DNA of 64,000 nucleotides from Acinetobacter celticus (GTDB taxonomy: Bacteria; Pseudomonadota; Gammaproteobacteria; Pseudomonadales; Moraxellaceae). Positions within the stretch are counted from its first letter, which is position 1. Each line of letters begins with the position of its first letter. The position numbers and the translations under genes are program-made. Below the pieces are notes generated by a model that saw nothing but the letters and a program-made list of their open reading frames with translations, searched no databases and was not told the DNA's origin. Location of the stretch: the NCBI RefSeq assembly GCF_001707755.1, contig NZ_MBDL01000001.1:310001-374000 (forward strand), read 5' to 3'. Positions 20,703 through 29,786 of the stretch are shown piece after piece.

Positions 20703-21206
20703 TTATTTTTGTGGCATGCCATTTGGTAAAGAACGGTCAATATTACCTAAATTAATTTGTTCACGGCTGATTTGCACATTCATCGTATTACGGTCTATAC
20801 CAAAAGGCTGAAGCATAATATAAAGGCCATTGCGTGGGTCAGAAGACTGTAAACCATGCGCAATATCTAAAACATGCTGTTGTAGCAAAGGCGGTAAATT
20901 AGATAAATTCGGCGCAGGCACTATAGGTAAAATATCTAAATTTGCCACTACAGTTGGGTCTATCACCGTTGCACGCGTTCCTGCTTCAATTTGCATCATC
21001 CGATGCTGTAAGGCCTTACGACGCGCAGTTTCTTCCTGATAAGGTACAACACCCGCTTCTTCGCGTAATTCAGGCTCTGCCAACACGGTCAGAACAGGTA
21101 AGCGTACCACTTCTTTTTCAGCTTCGGTTTCGGCAAAAGCAGGGAACGCCATGGTCGTTCCAACCAAAGCCATTGCCATTAAGATGAACTGTTTAGAGAG
21201 ATTCAT
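20703..21206 (-). CDS. Hypothetical secreted protein
   Basis: 167 residues with a clear signal peptide ('MNLSKQFILMAMALVGTTMAFPAFA', cleavage after residue 25). The mature protein is rich in Glu, Leu and Pro, with two proline-bounded segments ('LDILPIVPAPNLSNLPPLL') and no Cys. Presumably periplasmic. I do not recognise the family. Confidence 0.65.
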   Translation of the reverse strand: MNLSKQFILMAMALVGTTMAFPAFAETEAEKEVVRLPVLTVLAEPELREEAGVVPYQEETARRKALQHRMMQIEAGTRATVIDPTVVANLDILPIVPAPNLSNLPPLLQQHVLDIAHGLQSSDPRNGLYIMLQPFGIDRNTMNVQISREQINLGNIDRSLPNGMPQK

Positions 21207-21344
21207 TTTACTGTACCTAATGCTAAAGACTAAAAGATGAAAAATAACGATTGGAGAGTGATTATTGTATAATAAATCATCACACTTTCAGTTATCGTCA
21301 GATAAACGGCTAGCTTTAATTCTCCCACCGATAACGCTTGCGTT

Positions 21345-22079
21345 TTACCCTAATATCCCAATTCTAAGCAACACTGGAAATTGAACCTGATAAGTCTGCA
21401 TTGGCTGTGTCGCAAAGAATTGTTCTAATGGATGCAATGGGCTGTACTCGTGCTGTTTCATATAATGCTTTAAGCCTGACCATGTATTGAAATAATTCAG
21501 CAGTTGTTGACTCGACCAACAATACGGCAACGACAATGGTGACACCGTCTGTTCTTGGAAAGGAAAAGGAATGGTTTGGTACATTTCATCAATGTAGCGA
21601 TGCTCTGCATCCCAATAGCCCTTAAGTGTTTCGAAATACAGTTGCTGAATCAGCTGATTTAAAGTTGTATTTTCAACTTCAATCAAGCCATAGCCAATCA
21701 CCGCCAGACAGCCATTCGGTTTCAATACACGACGCACTTCAGCATAAAAAGCGTCAAAATCAAACCAATGAATCGCTTGTGCCACTGTAATTAAATCTGC
21801 ACTGCCATCTAATAAAGGGCTGACTTCGGCAGGTGCGGTGCAATAACTGACATTTGCCAATTTTGGGGCCTGTGCCAATTGCGCCGCGCTCAGGTCAGTT
21901 GCAATCACTTGCTGAAAATAGGGGGCTAACCAACGGCTAAACTGCCCCGAACCTGCACCACAGTCCCAAGCCAATGCCCGCCCAGAGCTATATTTTAAAA
22001 TTTCCTGAAGAATCGCATCAGAATAATCTGGGCGAGCCTGCTTATAAAGCAAGCTATTATCAGAGAATAAATCTTTCAT
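21345..22079 (-). CDS. Class I SAM-dependent methyltransferase
   Basis: 244 residues from the ATG at 22079; a start 33 bases upstream is possible but less well placed. 'GRALAWDCGAGSGQFSRWLAP' (residues 29-49) is SAM-binding motif I, 'ADLITVAQAIHWFDFDAFYAEVRRVLKPNGCLAVIGYG' the motif region typical of Methyltransf_11 proteins that act on small molecules. Substrate unknown. Stands alone. Confidence 0.75.
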   Translation of the reverse strand: MKDLFSDNSLLYKQARPDYSDAILQEILKYSSGRALAWDCGAGSGQFSRWLAPYFQQVIATDLSAAQLAQAPKLANVSYCTAPAEVSPLLDGSADLITVAQAIHWFDFDAFYAEVRRVLKPNGCLAVIGYGLIEVENTTLNQLIQQLYFETLKGYWDAEHRYIDEMYQTIPFPFQEQTVSPLSLPYCWSSQQLLNYFNTWSGLKHYMKQHEYSPLHPLEQFFATQPMQTYQVQFPVLLRIGILG

Positions 22080-22240
22080 GGCACAAAACATCCCTTTCAA
22101 TGAACATGTCACTTAGCCTAACTGTAAATAGGTCAGCACAAATAGTATATTTTCGTCGGGTATACGGTGCGCTAAATAAGGCCATTCGCGCATTTTAGAT
22201 GCGGAAATAATCAATCAAATGTCCAATCAAAATTTTCAGG

Positions 22241-22277
22241 CGAAAAAAAACCTCAAACAATGTTTGAGGTTTTTTCG
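22241..22277 (-). terminator. Terminator downstream of the first tRNA-Phe
   Basis: Minus strand stem AAAAAACCTCAAACA / TGTTTGAGGTTTTTT, immediately after the tRNA gene at 22282. Confidence 0.85.
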
Positions 22278-22281
22278 AATA

Positions 22282-22357
22282 TGGTGGCGAGACCCAGGTT
22301 CGAACTGGGGACACACGGATTTTCAATCCGTTGCTCTACCGACTGAGCTATCACGCC
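22282..22357 (-). tRNA. tRNA-Phe (GAA)
   Basis: 76 bases including an encoded CCA. The anticodon loop reads TTGAAAA (anticodon GAA), with a TTCGAAC T-loop and AGTCGGTA D-loop. The acceptor stem has a T-T mismatch at pair 5:68. A promoter TTGACT-N18-TTAATA lies directly upstream (22367-22396 on the minus strand). Confidence 0.97.
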
Positions 22358-22366
22358 GTTGCGGTG

Positions 22367-22396
22367 TATTAAGCCGTATCTGACTGTATTAGTCAA
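22367..22396 (-). promoter_or_regulatory. Promoter of first tRNA-Phe
   Basis: On the minus strand TTGACT (22391-22396), 18-base spacer, TTAATA (22367-22372); 10 bases before the tRNA 5' end. Confidence 0.55.
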
Positions 22397-22435
22397 TCAA
22401 AATTATCAATATTTATTCTGACTGAATATTTTTTA

Positions 22436-22470
22436 TGCAAAAAAAATCCCTGATGGGAATCAGGGATTGA
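22436..22470 (-). terminator. Terminator downstream of the second tRNA-Phe
   Basis: Minus strand AATCCCTGAT / ATCAGGGATT with a long T run; shows the two tRNA genes are separate transcription units. Confidence 0.8.
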
Positions 22471-22494
22471 AACTTTAAATAAGTTTTTAAATAT

Positions 22495-22570
22495 GGTGGC
22501 GAGACCCAGGTTCGAACTGGGGACACACGGATTTTCAATCCGTTGCTCTACCGACTGAGCTATCACGCCA
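22495..22570 (-). tRNA. tRNA-Phe (GAA), second copy
   Basis: Sequence identical to the copy at 22282-22357, including the acceptor-stem T-T mismatch, so it is a recent duplication or kept identical by conversion. Own promoter and terminator. Confidence 0.97.
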
Positions 22571-22580
22571 ATGTCGCGTA

Positions 22581-22609
22581 TTAAACAATTTAACCGTCAT
22601 GCCGTCAAG
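22581..22609 (-). promoter_or_regulatory. Promoter of second tRNA-Phe
   Basis: Minus strand TTGACG (22604-22609), 17-base spacer, TTTAAT (22581-22586), 10 bases before the tRNA. Confidence 0.55.
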
Positions 22610-22721
22610 TATCAGATTTGGTTTTCTCTTCATTTGTTTATTTTTACAGCAAAAAATCATGTGTTTGCTTATTTTTTGTTTAAAACTCAAGGTGCTATTC
22701 GGTTTTTTCAATCTTCCATGC

Positions 22722-22753
22722 ATAAAAAAGCAACCCTCTGGTTGCTTTTTTAT
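22722..22753. terminator. Terminator downstream of the GNAT gene
   Basis: AAAAAAGCAACC-CTCT-GGTTGCTTTTTT, usable in both directions; 12 bases after the stop at 22765. Confidence 0.85.
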
Positions 22754-22764
22754 CATCCTTTAAT

Positions 22765-23142
22765 TTAAATTTTGTCTAAATGCGCTAAGCAGCGATGAAT
22801 TGCACCACAGCCCGGTTCAAAGCTTTTTACCCCTTTGTCTTCTTCCATCCGACAAGCTTCGCTCACTAATCTTTCTGCAATCCCTCGGCCACGGTTCGCT
22901 GGATGTACCACAATATATTCTAAAGTTTTGCTTTCACCTTGCCCTGTGCACCAAATGGCGCCAATCAATTTTGTGTTAAATTCTGCGGTATAAACTAAGG
23001 TATACTGGGCTAGATTTTGCTCTAGTTGTTCAATAGCATCTGCACCGTCACTAAACTCAGGACTCGTGTCATACAGTCGCTTAAGTTGGTTGCGCACTTC
23101 ATCATTTTCCAAAGAAGTATAGGCATGTACGGTAATAGGCAT
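22765..23142 (-). CDS. GNAT-family acetyltransferase, possibly PanZ-like
   Basis: 125 residues. The acetyl-CoA binding motif A is present as 'LEYIVVHPANRGRGIAERLVSEA' (about residues 74-96; R-x2-G-x-G/A pattern 'RGRGIA'). Length and layout are close to PanZ (PanM), the small GNAT protein that binds acetyl-CoA and activates cleavage of pro-PanD in pantothenate synthesis. That match is by shape only. Ends with an odd Cys-rich tail ('GCGAIHRCLAHL'). Divergent from hisB. Confidence 0.7.
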   Translation of the reverse strand: MPITVHAYTSLENDEVRNQLKRLYDTSPEFSDGADAIEQLEQNLAQYTLVYTAEFNTKLIGAIWCTGQGESKTLEYIVVHPANRGRGIAERLVSEACRMEEDKGVKSFEPGCGAIHRCLAHLDKI

Positions 23143-23240
23143 TGATAAACCCTCCTGAGCAATCTAATATGCGGTGACTTTTTCGTCACAGCGAAAAACA
23201 TTTTACATCAATCATTTTGACGTATTTGAGGAACGTGTCT

Positions 23241-23834
23241 ATGACCGATCGTATCAGTGAAGTGGTAAGAAACACCAACGAAACCAAAATCCGAGTTCGT
23301 GTGAATCTCGATGGTTCTGGTCAAGGTACTTTAAACACTGGTGTTCCATTTTTAGATCATATGATTGATCAAATCAAGCGTCATGGCTTATTTGATATTG
23401 ATATTCACTGTGACGGCGACTTAGACATTGATGATCATCACACTGTTGAAGATTGTGGTATTACCCTAGGACAAGCTTTTGCACAAGCTTTGGGCGACAA
23501 AAAAGGCTTAAAACGCTATGGTCATTTCTATGCACCATTAGATGAATCTTTAAGCCGTGTCGTGGTGGACTTGTCTGGCCGTCCGGGTTTATTTATGGAT
23601 ATTCCATTTACCCGTTCAATGATTGGTCGTTTTGATGTGGATCTATTCTCTGAATTTTTCCAAGGTTTTGTGAATCACGCTTTAATGACGCTTCACATCG
23701 ACAATTTAAAAGGCAAAAACAGCCATCACCAAATTGAAAGCGTATTTAAAGCCTTTGCACGTGCTCTTCGTATGGCATGTGAAATTGACCCACGTGCTGC
23801 CAATACTGTTGCTTCTACCAAAGGGACATTGTAA
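23241..23834 (+). CDS. hisB: Imidazoleglycerol-phosphate dehydratase
   Basis: 197 residues from the ATG at 23241 (TGAGGA before it); the frame is open upstream but not conserved. Sixth step of histidine synthesis. Both Mn-binding motifs are present: '[16 protein letters not shown]' with '[13 protein letters not shown]' (first HHxxED) and '[14 protein letters not shown]' (second). Monofunctional type, without the phosphatase domain of enteric HisB. Its stop overlaps the hisH start by one base. Confidence 0.97.
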   Translation: MTDRISEVVRNTNETKIRVRVNLDGSGQGTLNTGVPFLDHMIDQIKRHGLFDIDIHCDGDLDIDDHHTVEDCGITLGQAFAQALGDKKGLKRYGHFYAPLDESLSRVVVDLSGRPGLFMDIPFTRSMIGRFDVDLFSEFFQGFVNHALMTLHIDNLKGKNSHHQIESVFKAFARALRMACEIDPRAANTVASTKGTL

Positions 23835-24451
23835 TGACCCGTATTGCCCTTCTTGATTATGGCATGGGAAACTTACATTCGGCAGCCAAAGCTTTAGAAT
23901 ATGTCGGTGCTACGGTTGATGTCACCAATGACCCAAAACTGATTGCGCAAGCAGACAAAATTGTATTTCCTGGTGTGGGCGCCATGCGTGACTGCATACA
24001 AGGTATGCATGAAGCAGGAATTGATGAAGTGGTGCGTAAAGCAGCCTTTAATAAGCCTGTTTTAGCCATTTGTGTGGGTATGCAAGCCTTAATGCAACGT
24101 TCTGAAGAAAATGGCGGTACAGACGCGTTGGGTATTTTTGAAGGTGAAGTAAAACACTTCCCTCATCTAGATGGCCTAAAAGTCCCTCATATGGGCTGGA
24201 ATCAAGTGCATCAGGCTGACCCGAGCCATCCCATGTGGAAAGACATTGAGCAAGATGCGCGCTTTTACTTTGTACATAGCTACTATGTAGAACCGAAAAA
24301 TGCAGGTCTGGTGGCTGCCACTTGTGATTATGGTTTAGAGTTTTGCACAGCAATTCATCAAGAAAACCTATTTGCAACCCAGTTCCATCCTGAAAAAAGT
24401 CACACCGCTGGCTTACAGTTACTGAAAAATTTTGTGGAATGGAATATTTAA
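23834..24451 (+). CDS. hisH: Imidazole glycerol phosphate synthase, glutamine amidotransferase subunit
   Basis: 205 residues. It supplies ammonia from glutamine to HisF. The catalytic Cys lies in '[11 protein letters not shown]' (about residue 81) and the His/Glu pair in '[13 protein letters not shown]' (about residues 183-190). The start overlaps hisB (TAATG), so they are translationally coupled. Its partner gene hisF is 5.3 kb away in this genome. Confidence 0.97.
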   Translation: MTRIALLDYGMGNLHSAAKALEYVGATVDVTNDPKLIAQADKIVFPGVGAMRDCIQGMHEAGIDEVVRKAAFNKPVLAICVGMQALMQRSEENGGTDALGIFEGEVKHFPHLDGLKVPHMGWNQVHQADPSHPMWKDIEQDARFYFVHSYYVEPKNAGLVAATCDYGLEFCTAIHQENLFATQFHPEKSHTAGLQLLKNFVEWNI

Positions 24452-24464
24452 CTATCTTCCCTCT

Positions 24465-24491
24465 CAAAAGCCCGCAGCATGCGGGCTTTTG
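24465..24491 (+). terminator. Terminator after hisBH
   Basis: CAAAAGCCCGC-AGCAT-GCGGGCTTTTG, 14 bases after the hisH stop. Confidence 0.85.
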
Positions 24492-24585
24492 ATTTATTAG
24501 AGATTTATTCTTTAATCTGCAAGCAAAACCGATTATGATTTAAACAACTATTAAAACTCATTAAAAAAATCATAGGAACATCATA

Positions 24586-25053
24586 ATGAATAATTCAACT
24601 CATGATTCAGCCTTAAGTGCAGCAGGACGCTTTGGACGTTTTTCCTATTTGGCATGGAACTGCTTGGTCGCTATTGTCACCGTCCTTATTGGAGGAGGCT
24701 TAATGGCCATTTTTCCAAATCTATTCATGGATATGGAAACAGGAAATTTTGGTTCTGGCGTAATTATCCTCATTATTATTTATCTCGTAGTATTCTATTT
24801 CTCTTTCATTTTCGCCATCCGCCGTTTGCATGACCGAAATCACTCGGGCTGGTTATCACTCTTACTCTTTGTACCCATTGCCAACATCCTAATTGCTCTT
24901 TATTTAGTCTTTGCACCAGGCGATGCCCAAAGTAATAACTATGGCGCTCCACGCGCGACTGCAGGCTGGGAAAGTGTATTGGCTTGGCTTTATATCATCT
25001 TAATAATATTGGTATTTGTTGGTGGTATTGGTGCTGCTATTATGGGGCAATAA
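24586..25053 (+). CDS. DUF805 family inner membrane protein
   Basis: 155 residues with four predicted membrane helices. The DUF805 signature 'RRLHDRNHSGWLSLLLFVP' (about residues 81-99) and 'GRFGRFSYLAW' at the start are present, and 'APGDAQSNNYG' follows. The family has no assigned function. Own terminator at 25074. Confidence 0.85.
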   Translation: MNNSTHDSALSAAGRFGRFSYLAWNCLVAIVTVLIGGGLMAIFPNLFMDMETGNFGSGVIILIIIYLVVFYFSFIFAIRRLHDRNHSGWLSLLLFVPIANILIALYLVFAPGDAQSNNYGAPRATAGWESVLAWLYIILIILVFVGGIGAAIMGQ

Positions 25054-25073
25054 ATAGTACTGCTTGAACATTT

Positions 25074-25101
25074 AAAACCTGCAATCAGCAGGTTTTATTT
25101 T
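25074..25101 (+). terminator. Terminator after DUF805 gene
   Basis: AAAACCTGC-AATCA-GCAGGTTTTA followed by T-rich sequence. Confidence 0.75.
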
Positions 25102-25155
25102 GCCTTTAAAATTTAAAAACGCTAGTCTGCAAGAAAAGCACCCTGTAAACACAAC

Positions 25156-25782
25156 ATGAATGATCTTCGTATTACGGCTACACTTCCAAGTAAAGAACAC
25201 ATACAGACTTTTCCGCTGTTTAAAAATTTGCCAGCCGAAAATATTTACGTCATCCAAAATTTAGAGCAGTGTCATGCCATTGAAGCGGAATTAAAAACCG
25301 CCTACCTGTTGGGTTTTGATACCGAGTCCAAACCGACCTTTAATAAAGGAGAAGTACAAACGGGGCCTCATCTCATCCAACTTGCCACAATAGATCAAGC
25401 TTATTTGTTTCAAATGAAACCTGAAATTTGGGACTTTTTAAAACCTATTCTTGCTAACCGTGCACAAATAAAAGTTGGCTTTGGTCTAAAAAATGATGCG
25501 CATTTGTTTCGAAAAAAAGGCATAGAACTCAATAGCGTAGTCGAACTTTCCAAATGCTTTCAAGCCTTTGGCTTAGACAATGCTGTGGGTTTGAAAAATG
25601 CTATGGCACTTCTATTTCAAGTGAATTTTCCCAAAAGTAAAAGTATTAGCACCTCCAACTGGTCTAAAAAACATTTAAGTCCACAACAAATTGCGTATGC
25701 AACGGCAGATGCATATGCACCAGTACTGGTTTTTGAAGAATTGCGACGTTTAGGCTTAGCTCCCAACACATCAGGTAAATAA
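25156..25782 (+). CDS. 3'-5' exonuclease of the DEDDy (RNase D-like) family
   Basis: 208 residues. The DnaQ-like fold motifs are visible: Exo I 'LGFDTESKP' (D-x-E, about residue 53), Exo II 'KVGFGLKNDAHLF' (Asp at about residue 118) and Exo III 'QIAYATADAYAPV' (Y-x3-D, about residues 180-184). It lacks the HRDC domains of full RNase D, so it resembles the short DNA/RNA exonucleases such as KlenTaq-like or WRN-like single-domain proteins. Substrate unknown. Next to hisA but with a 100-base gap. Confidence 0.8.
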   Translation: MNDLRITATLPSKEHIQTFPLFKNLPAENIYVIQNLEQCHAIEAELKTAYLLGFDTESKPTFNKGEVQTGPHLIQLATIDQAYLFQMKPEIWDFLKPILANRAQIKVGFGLKNDAHLFRKKGIELNSVVELSKCFQAFGLDNAVGLKNAMALLFQVNFPKSKSISTSNWSKKHLSPQQIAYATADAYAPVLVFEELRRLGLAPNTSGK

Positions 25783-25888
25783 TCAATAACGCTGAATAAA
25801 AAATGCCCTTGATGCTTAGCTATTTAGCAATATTTTGCTAAGATTGCGCACAATACATTCTTTATAAGATTTGGCTAGGAGCGCAAAC

Positions 25889-26620
25889 ATGCTGATCATT
25901 CCAGCAATTGACCTGAAAGATGGTAAATGTGTCCGTTTAAAACAAGGTCGTATGGAAGACGATACCGTATTTTCTGATGATCCCGTTGCAACTGCACAGC
26001 ACTGGGTGAATGAAGGCGCACGTCGTTTGCATCTGGTTGATTTAAACGGTGCTTTCGCAGGTACGCCTATCCATAAACCCGTGGTTGAAGCCATTGCACG
26101 TGCACAACCTGAATTACCCATCCAAATTGGTGGTGGTATTCGCTCACTCGAAACCATTGAACACTATTTAGATGCTGGCGTCTCTTTTGTGATTATTGGT
26201 ACTAAAGCAGTGCAAGATCCTGCATTTGTTGAAGAAGCATGTAAAAAATTTGCAGGCCATATTATTGTCGGTATTGATGCCATCAACGGCATGGTTGCAA
26301 CCGATGGCTGGGCCAATGTCACCGATGTTAAAGCGGTTGATTTAGCGAAGCGCTTTGCAGATGCAGGCGTGTCTAGTATTGTTTATACGGATATTGCCCG
26401 TGACGGTATGATGCAAGGCGTCAACATTGAACAAACTGTCAATCTTGCCACTTACTCAGGTTTGCCTGTGATTGCCTCTGGTGGTGTCACAAACCTAGAT
26501 GACGTGCGCAACTTAAAAGGCCAACCAGGCATTTTAGGCGCAATTACAGGTCGTGCAATTTACGAAGGCACACTCAACCTTCGTGAAGCTCAATCACTTT
26601 GGGATGACCAAGCCATCTAA
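25889..26620 (+). CDS. hisA: Phosphoribosylformimino-5-aminoimidazole carboxamide ribotide isomerase
   Basis: 243 residues from the ATG at 25889 (TAGGAG before it); a longer start at 25871 is less likely. (beta-alpha)8-barrel isomerase of histidine synthesis. Catalytic Asp of the first half in '[14 protein letters not shown]' (Asp8) and of the second in '[12 protein letters not shown]' (about residue 169), phosphate-binding glycines 'IQIGGGIRS' and 'VIASGGV'. Single gene unit. Confidence 0.97.
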   Translation: MLIIPAIDLKDGKCVRLKQGRMEDDTVFSDDPVATAQHWVNEGARRLHLVDLNGAFAGTPIHKPVVEAIARAQPELPIQIGGGIRSLETIEHYLDAGVSFVIIGTKAVQDPAFVEEACKKFAGHIIVGIDAINGMVATDGWANVTDVKAVDLAKRFADAGVSSIVYTDIARDGMMQGVNIEQTVNLATYSGLPVIASGGVTNLDDVRNLKGQPGILGAITGRAIYEGTLNLREAQSLWDDQAI

Positions 26621-26637
26621 AGTATGGCGACAGTCTA

Positions 26638-26662
26638 GAGAGGTCTTCGGACCTCTTTTTTA
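26638..26662 (+). terminator. Terminator after hisA
   Basis: GAGAGGTC-TTCG-GACCTC followed by T7. Confidence 0.9.
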
Positions 26663-26685
26663 TTGATTCAATTTTAAATCTACCT

Positions 26686-27594
26686 ATGACTTTCTCTCCC
26701 ACTTAGTTTAAAAGCAAAACCCCACAAATTGCGCTTATTTTGATTACCATTATTTGGGGTGCTAGCTTTCTGACAGTGCAATATGGTCTAAATTTCAGTA
26801 CACCCATGCTATTTGTCGGACTGCGTTTTGCCACAGCAGCTTTTGCTATCGGTCTGCTGTCTTTAAAATACTTAAAAGGCTTTAATGTCTATGAGGTCTT
26901 TGCCGGTTTTTGTATTGGTACAACCATTGCCTTAGGTTACGGCACCCAAACAATAGGCCTACAAAGCATCAGTAGCAGTGAATCGGCTTTTCTTACCGCT
27001 TTATATGTCCCACTTGTTCCCCTCCTGATGTGGTTGTGTTTTAAATGCCGTCCACACTTGATGACTGGGCTTGGTGTGATATTTTCCTTCTTGGGTTTGG
27101 TCTTTTTAACGGGCAATGGCTTTGGTGCTATACAGCTGAATTTCGGACAACTGATTACTCTTTTAGGTTCAGTTGCAATTGCCTTTGAAATCATCTTCAT
27201 TAGTTATTTTGCAAATAAAGTGAATTTACGTCGCGTCACAGTGTTACAACTGGCCTTCGCTTCATTGCTGTGTTTTATCATTGCCCCTTTCAATGGTGAA
27301 ACTCAACTTCCGACTTTTGAATGGCCTCTACTTGCCGTGCTATGCGCTTTGGGAATAGCCAGTGCAATCATTCAATTGGTCATGAATTGGGCACAGCGTA
27401 TGGTCGATCCTGCTCAAGCGGCCATTATCTATGCAGGCGAACCTGTTTGGGCGGCTGTTATCGGACGTGTTGCCGGAGAGCGTCTACCCGCTTTGGCATT
27501 AATTGGTGGTTGTCTGATTGTACTTGGGGTGATCATCAGTGAGTGGAGACCTCAATTTTTGAAGAAAAAAAAGAAGGTATCTATGCCTTCTTAA
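26686..27594 (+). CDS. EamA-type (DMT) transporter, N-terminus interrupted by an in-frame TAG
   Basis: Ten-helix drug/metabolite transporter with two EamA repeats ('IIWGASFLTVQYGL' at the start, 'GEPVWAAVIGRVAGERL' in the second repeat). The frame from TTG at 26740 gives 284 residues, but this cuts into the first membrane helix and has no ribosome site. In the same frame, an ATG at 26686 reads six codons (MTFSPT), then TAG at 26704, then continues FKSKTPQIALIL straight into helix 1. That looks like a Gln-to-amber mutation of codon 7. The protein may therefore be made poorly or not at all; the substrate is unknown. Confidence 0.75.
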
Positions 27595-27609
27595 AAATAA
27601 GGTACAAAA

Positions 27610-27636
27610 TAAAAAAGCAACCGAAGTTGCTTTTTT
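27610..27636. terminator. Bidirectional terminator
   Basis: AAAAAAGCAAC-CGAA-GTTGCTTTTTT between the converging transporter and membrane protein genes. Confidence 0.85.
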
Positions 27637-27648
27637 AAACTGAGAGCA

Positions 27649-28044
27649 TCACTCGTGATACATCGGCTGATTATCATTCACCCGAATTAAACCTTTAATT
27701 GCACGGTAAACGATCCAAACCCATGATAGGCCAATCACCGCTACGCAAAAGACTGAAGCTCCAAAAGCGACCCCGACAAATGCATTCGGATTTTCACCCG
27801 TAAAAAACACAAAGAAAAAGGGAACGAAAGCCATCACATTCCAAAATAAATACCACCAAAAGGTACGAATTTGCCAAGTAAAATGACTTTCGAAAATAGA
27901 ACCTTTGACGTCATTGAATTTTATATAATTAATAATCAACGCCACAACTGCCAATATACCCGCGGTGAAAATGGCCACAATATACAACACGTACAACGCA
28001 ATGGTTAAGCTTCGATTTGGGTCTTTATCGATTGAATAATTCAT
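27649..28044 (-). CDS. DUF4870-like membrane protein
   Basis: 131 residues, three or four membrane helices. The 'SIFESHFTWQIRTFWWYLFW' stretch (H-F/Q-R-W pattern) and the C-terminal 'VWIVYRAIKGLIRVNDNQPM' are typical of DUF4870 family proteins common in Acinetobacter. Function unknown. 31 bases downstream of the cold-shock/DUF1294 gene, same strand, so perhaps co-transcribed. Confidence 0.7.
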   Translation of the reverse strand: MNYSIDKDPNRSLTIALYVLYIVAIFTAGILAVVALIINYIKFNDVKGSIFESHFTWQIRTFWWYLFWNVMAFVPFFFVFFTGENPNAFVGVAFGASVFCVAVIGLSWVWIVYRAIKGLIRVNDNQPMYHE

Positions 28045-28075
28045 GTCTATTCCCCCTTTAAATTTTATTAGACCT

Positions 28076-28702
28076 TTAGCTTCTAAATGGATTAAATGGC
28101 GAAATCAGCCATAAAATCAAAAGTATGTTAAAAGCTATAGTACAAAAATAAATTTGGCGAAACGGTTGTTTTTGTGTTTTATGTCGCAATTTTTGTTGTG
28201 CTAACCAAGCAGCAGGCCATCCTCCTAAGAAAGCCAAAATATGTAAGGTATTTTCGGGCACACGACGATTACCCAATTGCGCCGCTTCTTTATCTTGTGC
28301 GTAAAACCAATACGTTGCGACATTGACTAAACTTATGGCCAATAAAGCCATGCCCTTGAGTAAACCCACCATGCTTAAAACCATCAAAGCCAAAATATAG
28401 ACAATACAAAGAATTTGCATGGGAGAAATTTTCTGGGGCATGCGTACCATATTGTCTTTCGTTTTTTTCGATTTTGCCTGCACTTGACTGGCTTTCAAAT
28501 ACGTCACTTGTTGTGCGCGATATCGCCCATGTTCATCTAAAATAATTAAATATTCTAAAGCACAGCCCACAATTGGGCGCGGGCCAGTTCGAGAAAAATC
28601 TTTAATATGCAAAAATACGCGGTCTTTGGCGCTGTCACTAGGCTGAATAAAGCCATAGCCTTTATCATCAAACCATTCTACTAAACGCCCTTGATCGCGC
28701 AT
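28076..28702 (-). CDS. Cold-shock domain fused to DUF1294 membrane domain
   Basis: 208 residues. The N-terminal ~65 residues are a cold-shock (nucleic-acid-binding OB) domain: 'QGRLVEWFDDKGYGFIQP' with the RNP1-like K-G-Y-G-F-I and 'VFLHIKDF' as RNP2-like. After a basic linker the C-terminal half holds DUF1294 with three membrane helices and 'GGWPAAWLAQQKLRHKTQKQPFR'. The fusion is a known domain pair; function unknown, perhaps binding RNA at the membrane. Confidence 0.85.
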   Translation of the reverse strand: MRDQGRLVEWFDDKGYGFIQPSDSAKDRVFLHIKDFSRTGPRPIVGCALEYLIILDEHGRYRAQQVTYLKASQVQAKSKKTKDNMVRMPQKISPMQILCIVYILALMVLSMVGLLKGMALLAISLVNVATYWFYAQDKEAAQLGNRRVPENTLHILAFLGGWPAAWLAQQKLRHKTQKQPFRQIYFCTIAFNILLILWLISPFNPFRS

Positions 28703-28722
28703 CTTTTTCTCCTATATTTATG

Positions 28723-29673
28723 TTAAGCAGTCACAAATTTTAAGCGTTCTATCAACATATTACGCATCTCATCTGGGTTTTTCTGCAAAATATCGCCACT
28801 CGTACGGCCCTCGGCAATATTCTTTTGTGCGACTTGTAAACGCATCATCCAAAAACGCCCTGCGGCCATAGCTAAATACAGCTCTAAACACGACTTCTCA
28901 TCGGCCGTTAAAGGACGCACGCTTTCATAGGCATTTAAAAAGGCCAGCGCTTTTTCTTCATTCAAAGTGACAGCAGGATATTCGGTACAGAAATCATTTA
29001 AAGTAATCGCAATATCAAAAAGAAGTTCGTCTTGATTCAACTCATAAAAGTCTAAAATCCCTTTCAGCGCGTCCCCCTCAAACAAGGTATTGTCTCGGAA
29101 CAAATCTGAATGAATAAAGCCTTTTGGACGGTTGGGATACATCTCGGTTAAAGCATCGTAAAGCCCCAACAAGGTGTTTAACAGCTGCGTATCAGCAACG
29201 TCTAAATTTGGCTTAATCTCACGCGAAACTTGGCGCCAATAAGCATGGTCACGATAAAACGTTCGTTGAAGTGGAAAACCTTGCAACGCCATATGAATTT
29301 TAGCCTGTGCTGTTGCAATGGCTTGAACCTGCCCAACGGTAGAAGGCATCGGGTGTTCACCTTGCATTCGTGGGGCAACTTGTGCAGGTTTATCTTTTAA
29401 AGTATGAATGGCTTTACCACTATGCGACAACGGTACGGGTACAGCTAAATCCGCTTTACCCAAATGTTCAAGAACAGGAACCAATTCTCCTGCGCCTTGC
29501 TCATCCATGTCCTCAAAGATAGTTAGAACATACTGCTGACGATTTTCGCAGACAATAAAATAGTTGGTATTTTGAATTCCTCCTTGAATGGGAATCAGGT
29601 CGATCACCTTTAATCCATATGGTGCTGTGAAGTCCTGAACTTCCTTTAAAGTCAAAGTGGTATAAACCGACAT
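28723..29673 (-). CDS. thrB: Homoserine kinase (APH-fold type)
   Basis: 316 residues. Phosphorylates homoserine in threonine synthesis. This is the type found in Pseudomonas and Acinetobacter, related to aminoglycoside phosphotransferases: 'IQGGIQNTNYFIV' nucleotide loop, the catalytic 'GFIHSDLFRDNTLF' (H-x-D-x4-N, about residues 186-199) and 'GILDFYELNQDELLFDIA' with the metal-binding Asp. 21 bases upstream of the cold-shock gene. Divergent from hisF. Confidence 0.93.
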   Translation of the reverse strand: MSVYTTLTLKEVQDFTAPYGLKVIDLIPIQGGIQNTNYFIVCENRQQYVLTIFEDMDEQGAGELVPVLEHLGKADLAVPVPLSHSGKAIHTLKDKPAQVAPRMQGEHPMPSTVGQVQAIATAQAKIHMALQGFPLQRTFYRDHAYWRQVSREIKPNLDVADTQLLNTLLGLYDALTEMYPNRPKGFIHSDLFRDNTLFEGDALKGILDFYELNQDELLFDIAITLNDFCTEYPAVTLNEEKALAFLNAYESVRPLTADEKSCLELYLAMAAGRFWMMRLQVAQKNIAEGRTSGDILQKNPDEMRNMLIERLKFVTA

Positions 29674-29786
29674 ACAAAACCTGCGAAAAATCTTACATAA
29701 GTTTGATAGAATACCGTTTCAATCTGCCAAGGTGTAGCGCTTGTGTGGGTGAGTTTCATAATCGGCTGTAATTATTGGAAAAAATT

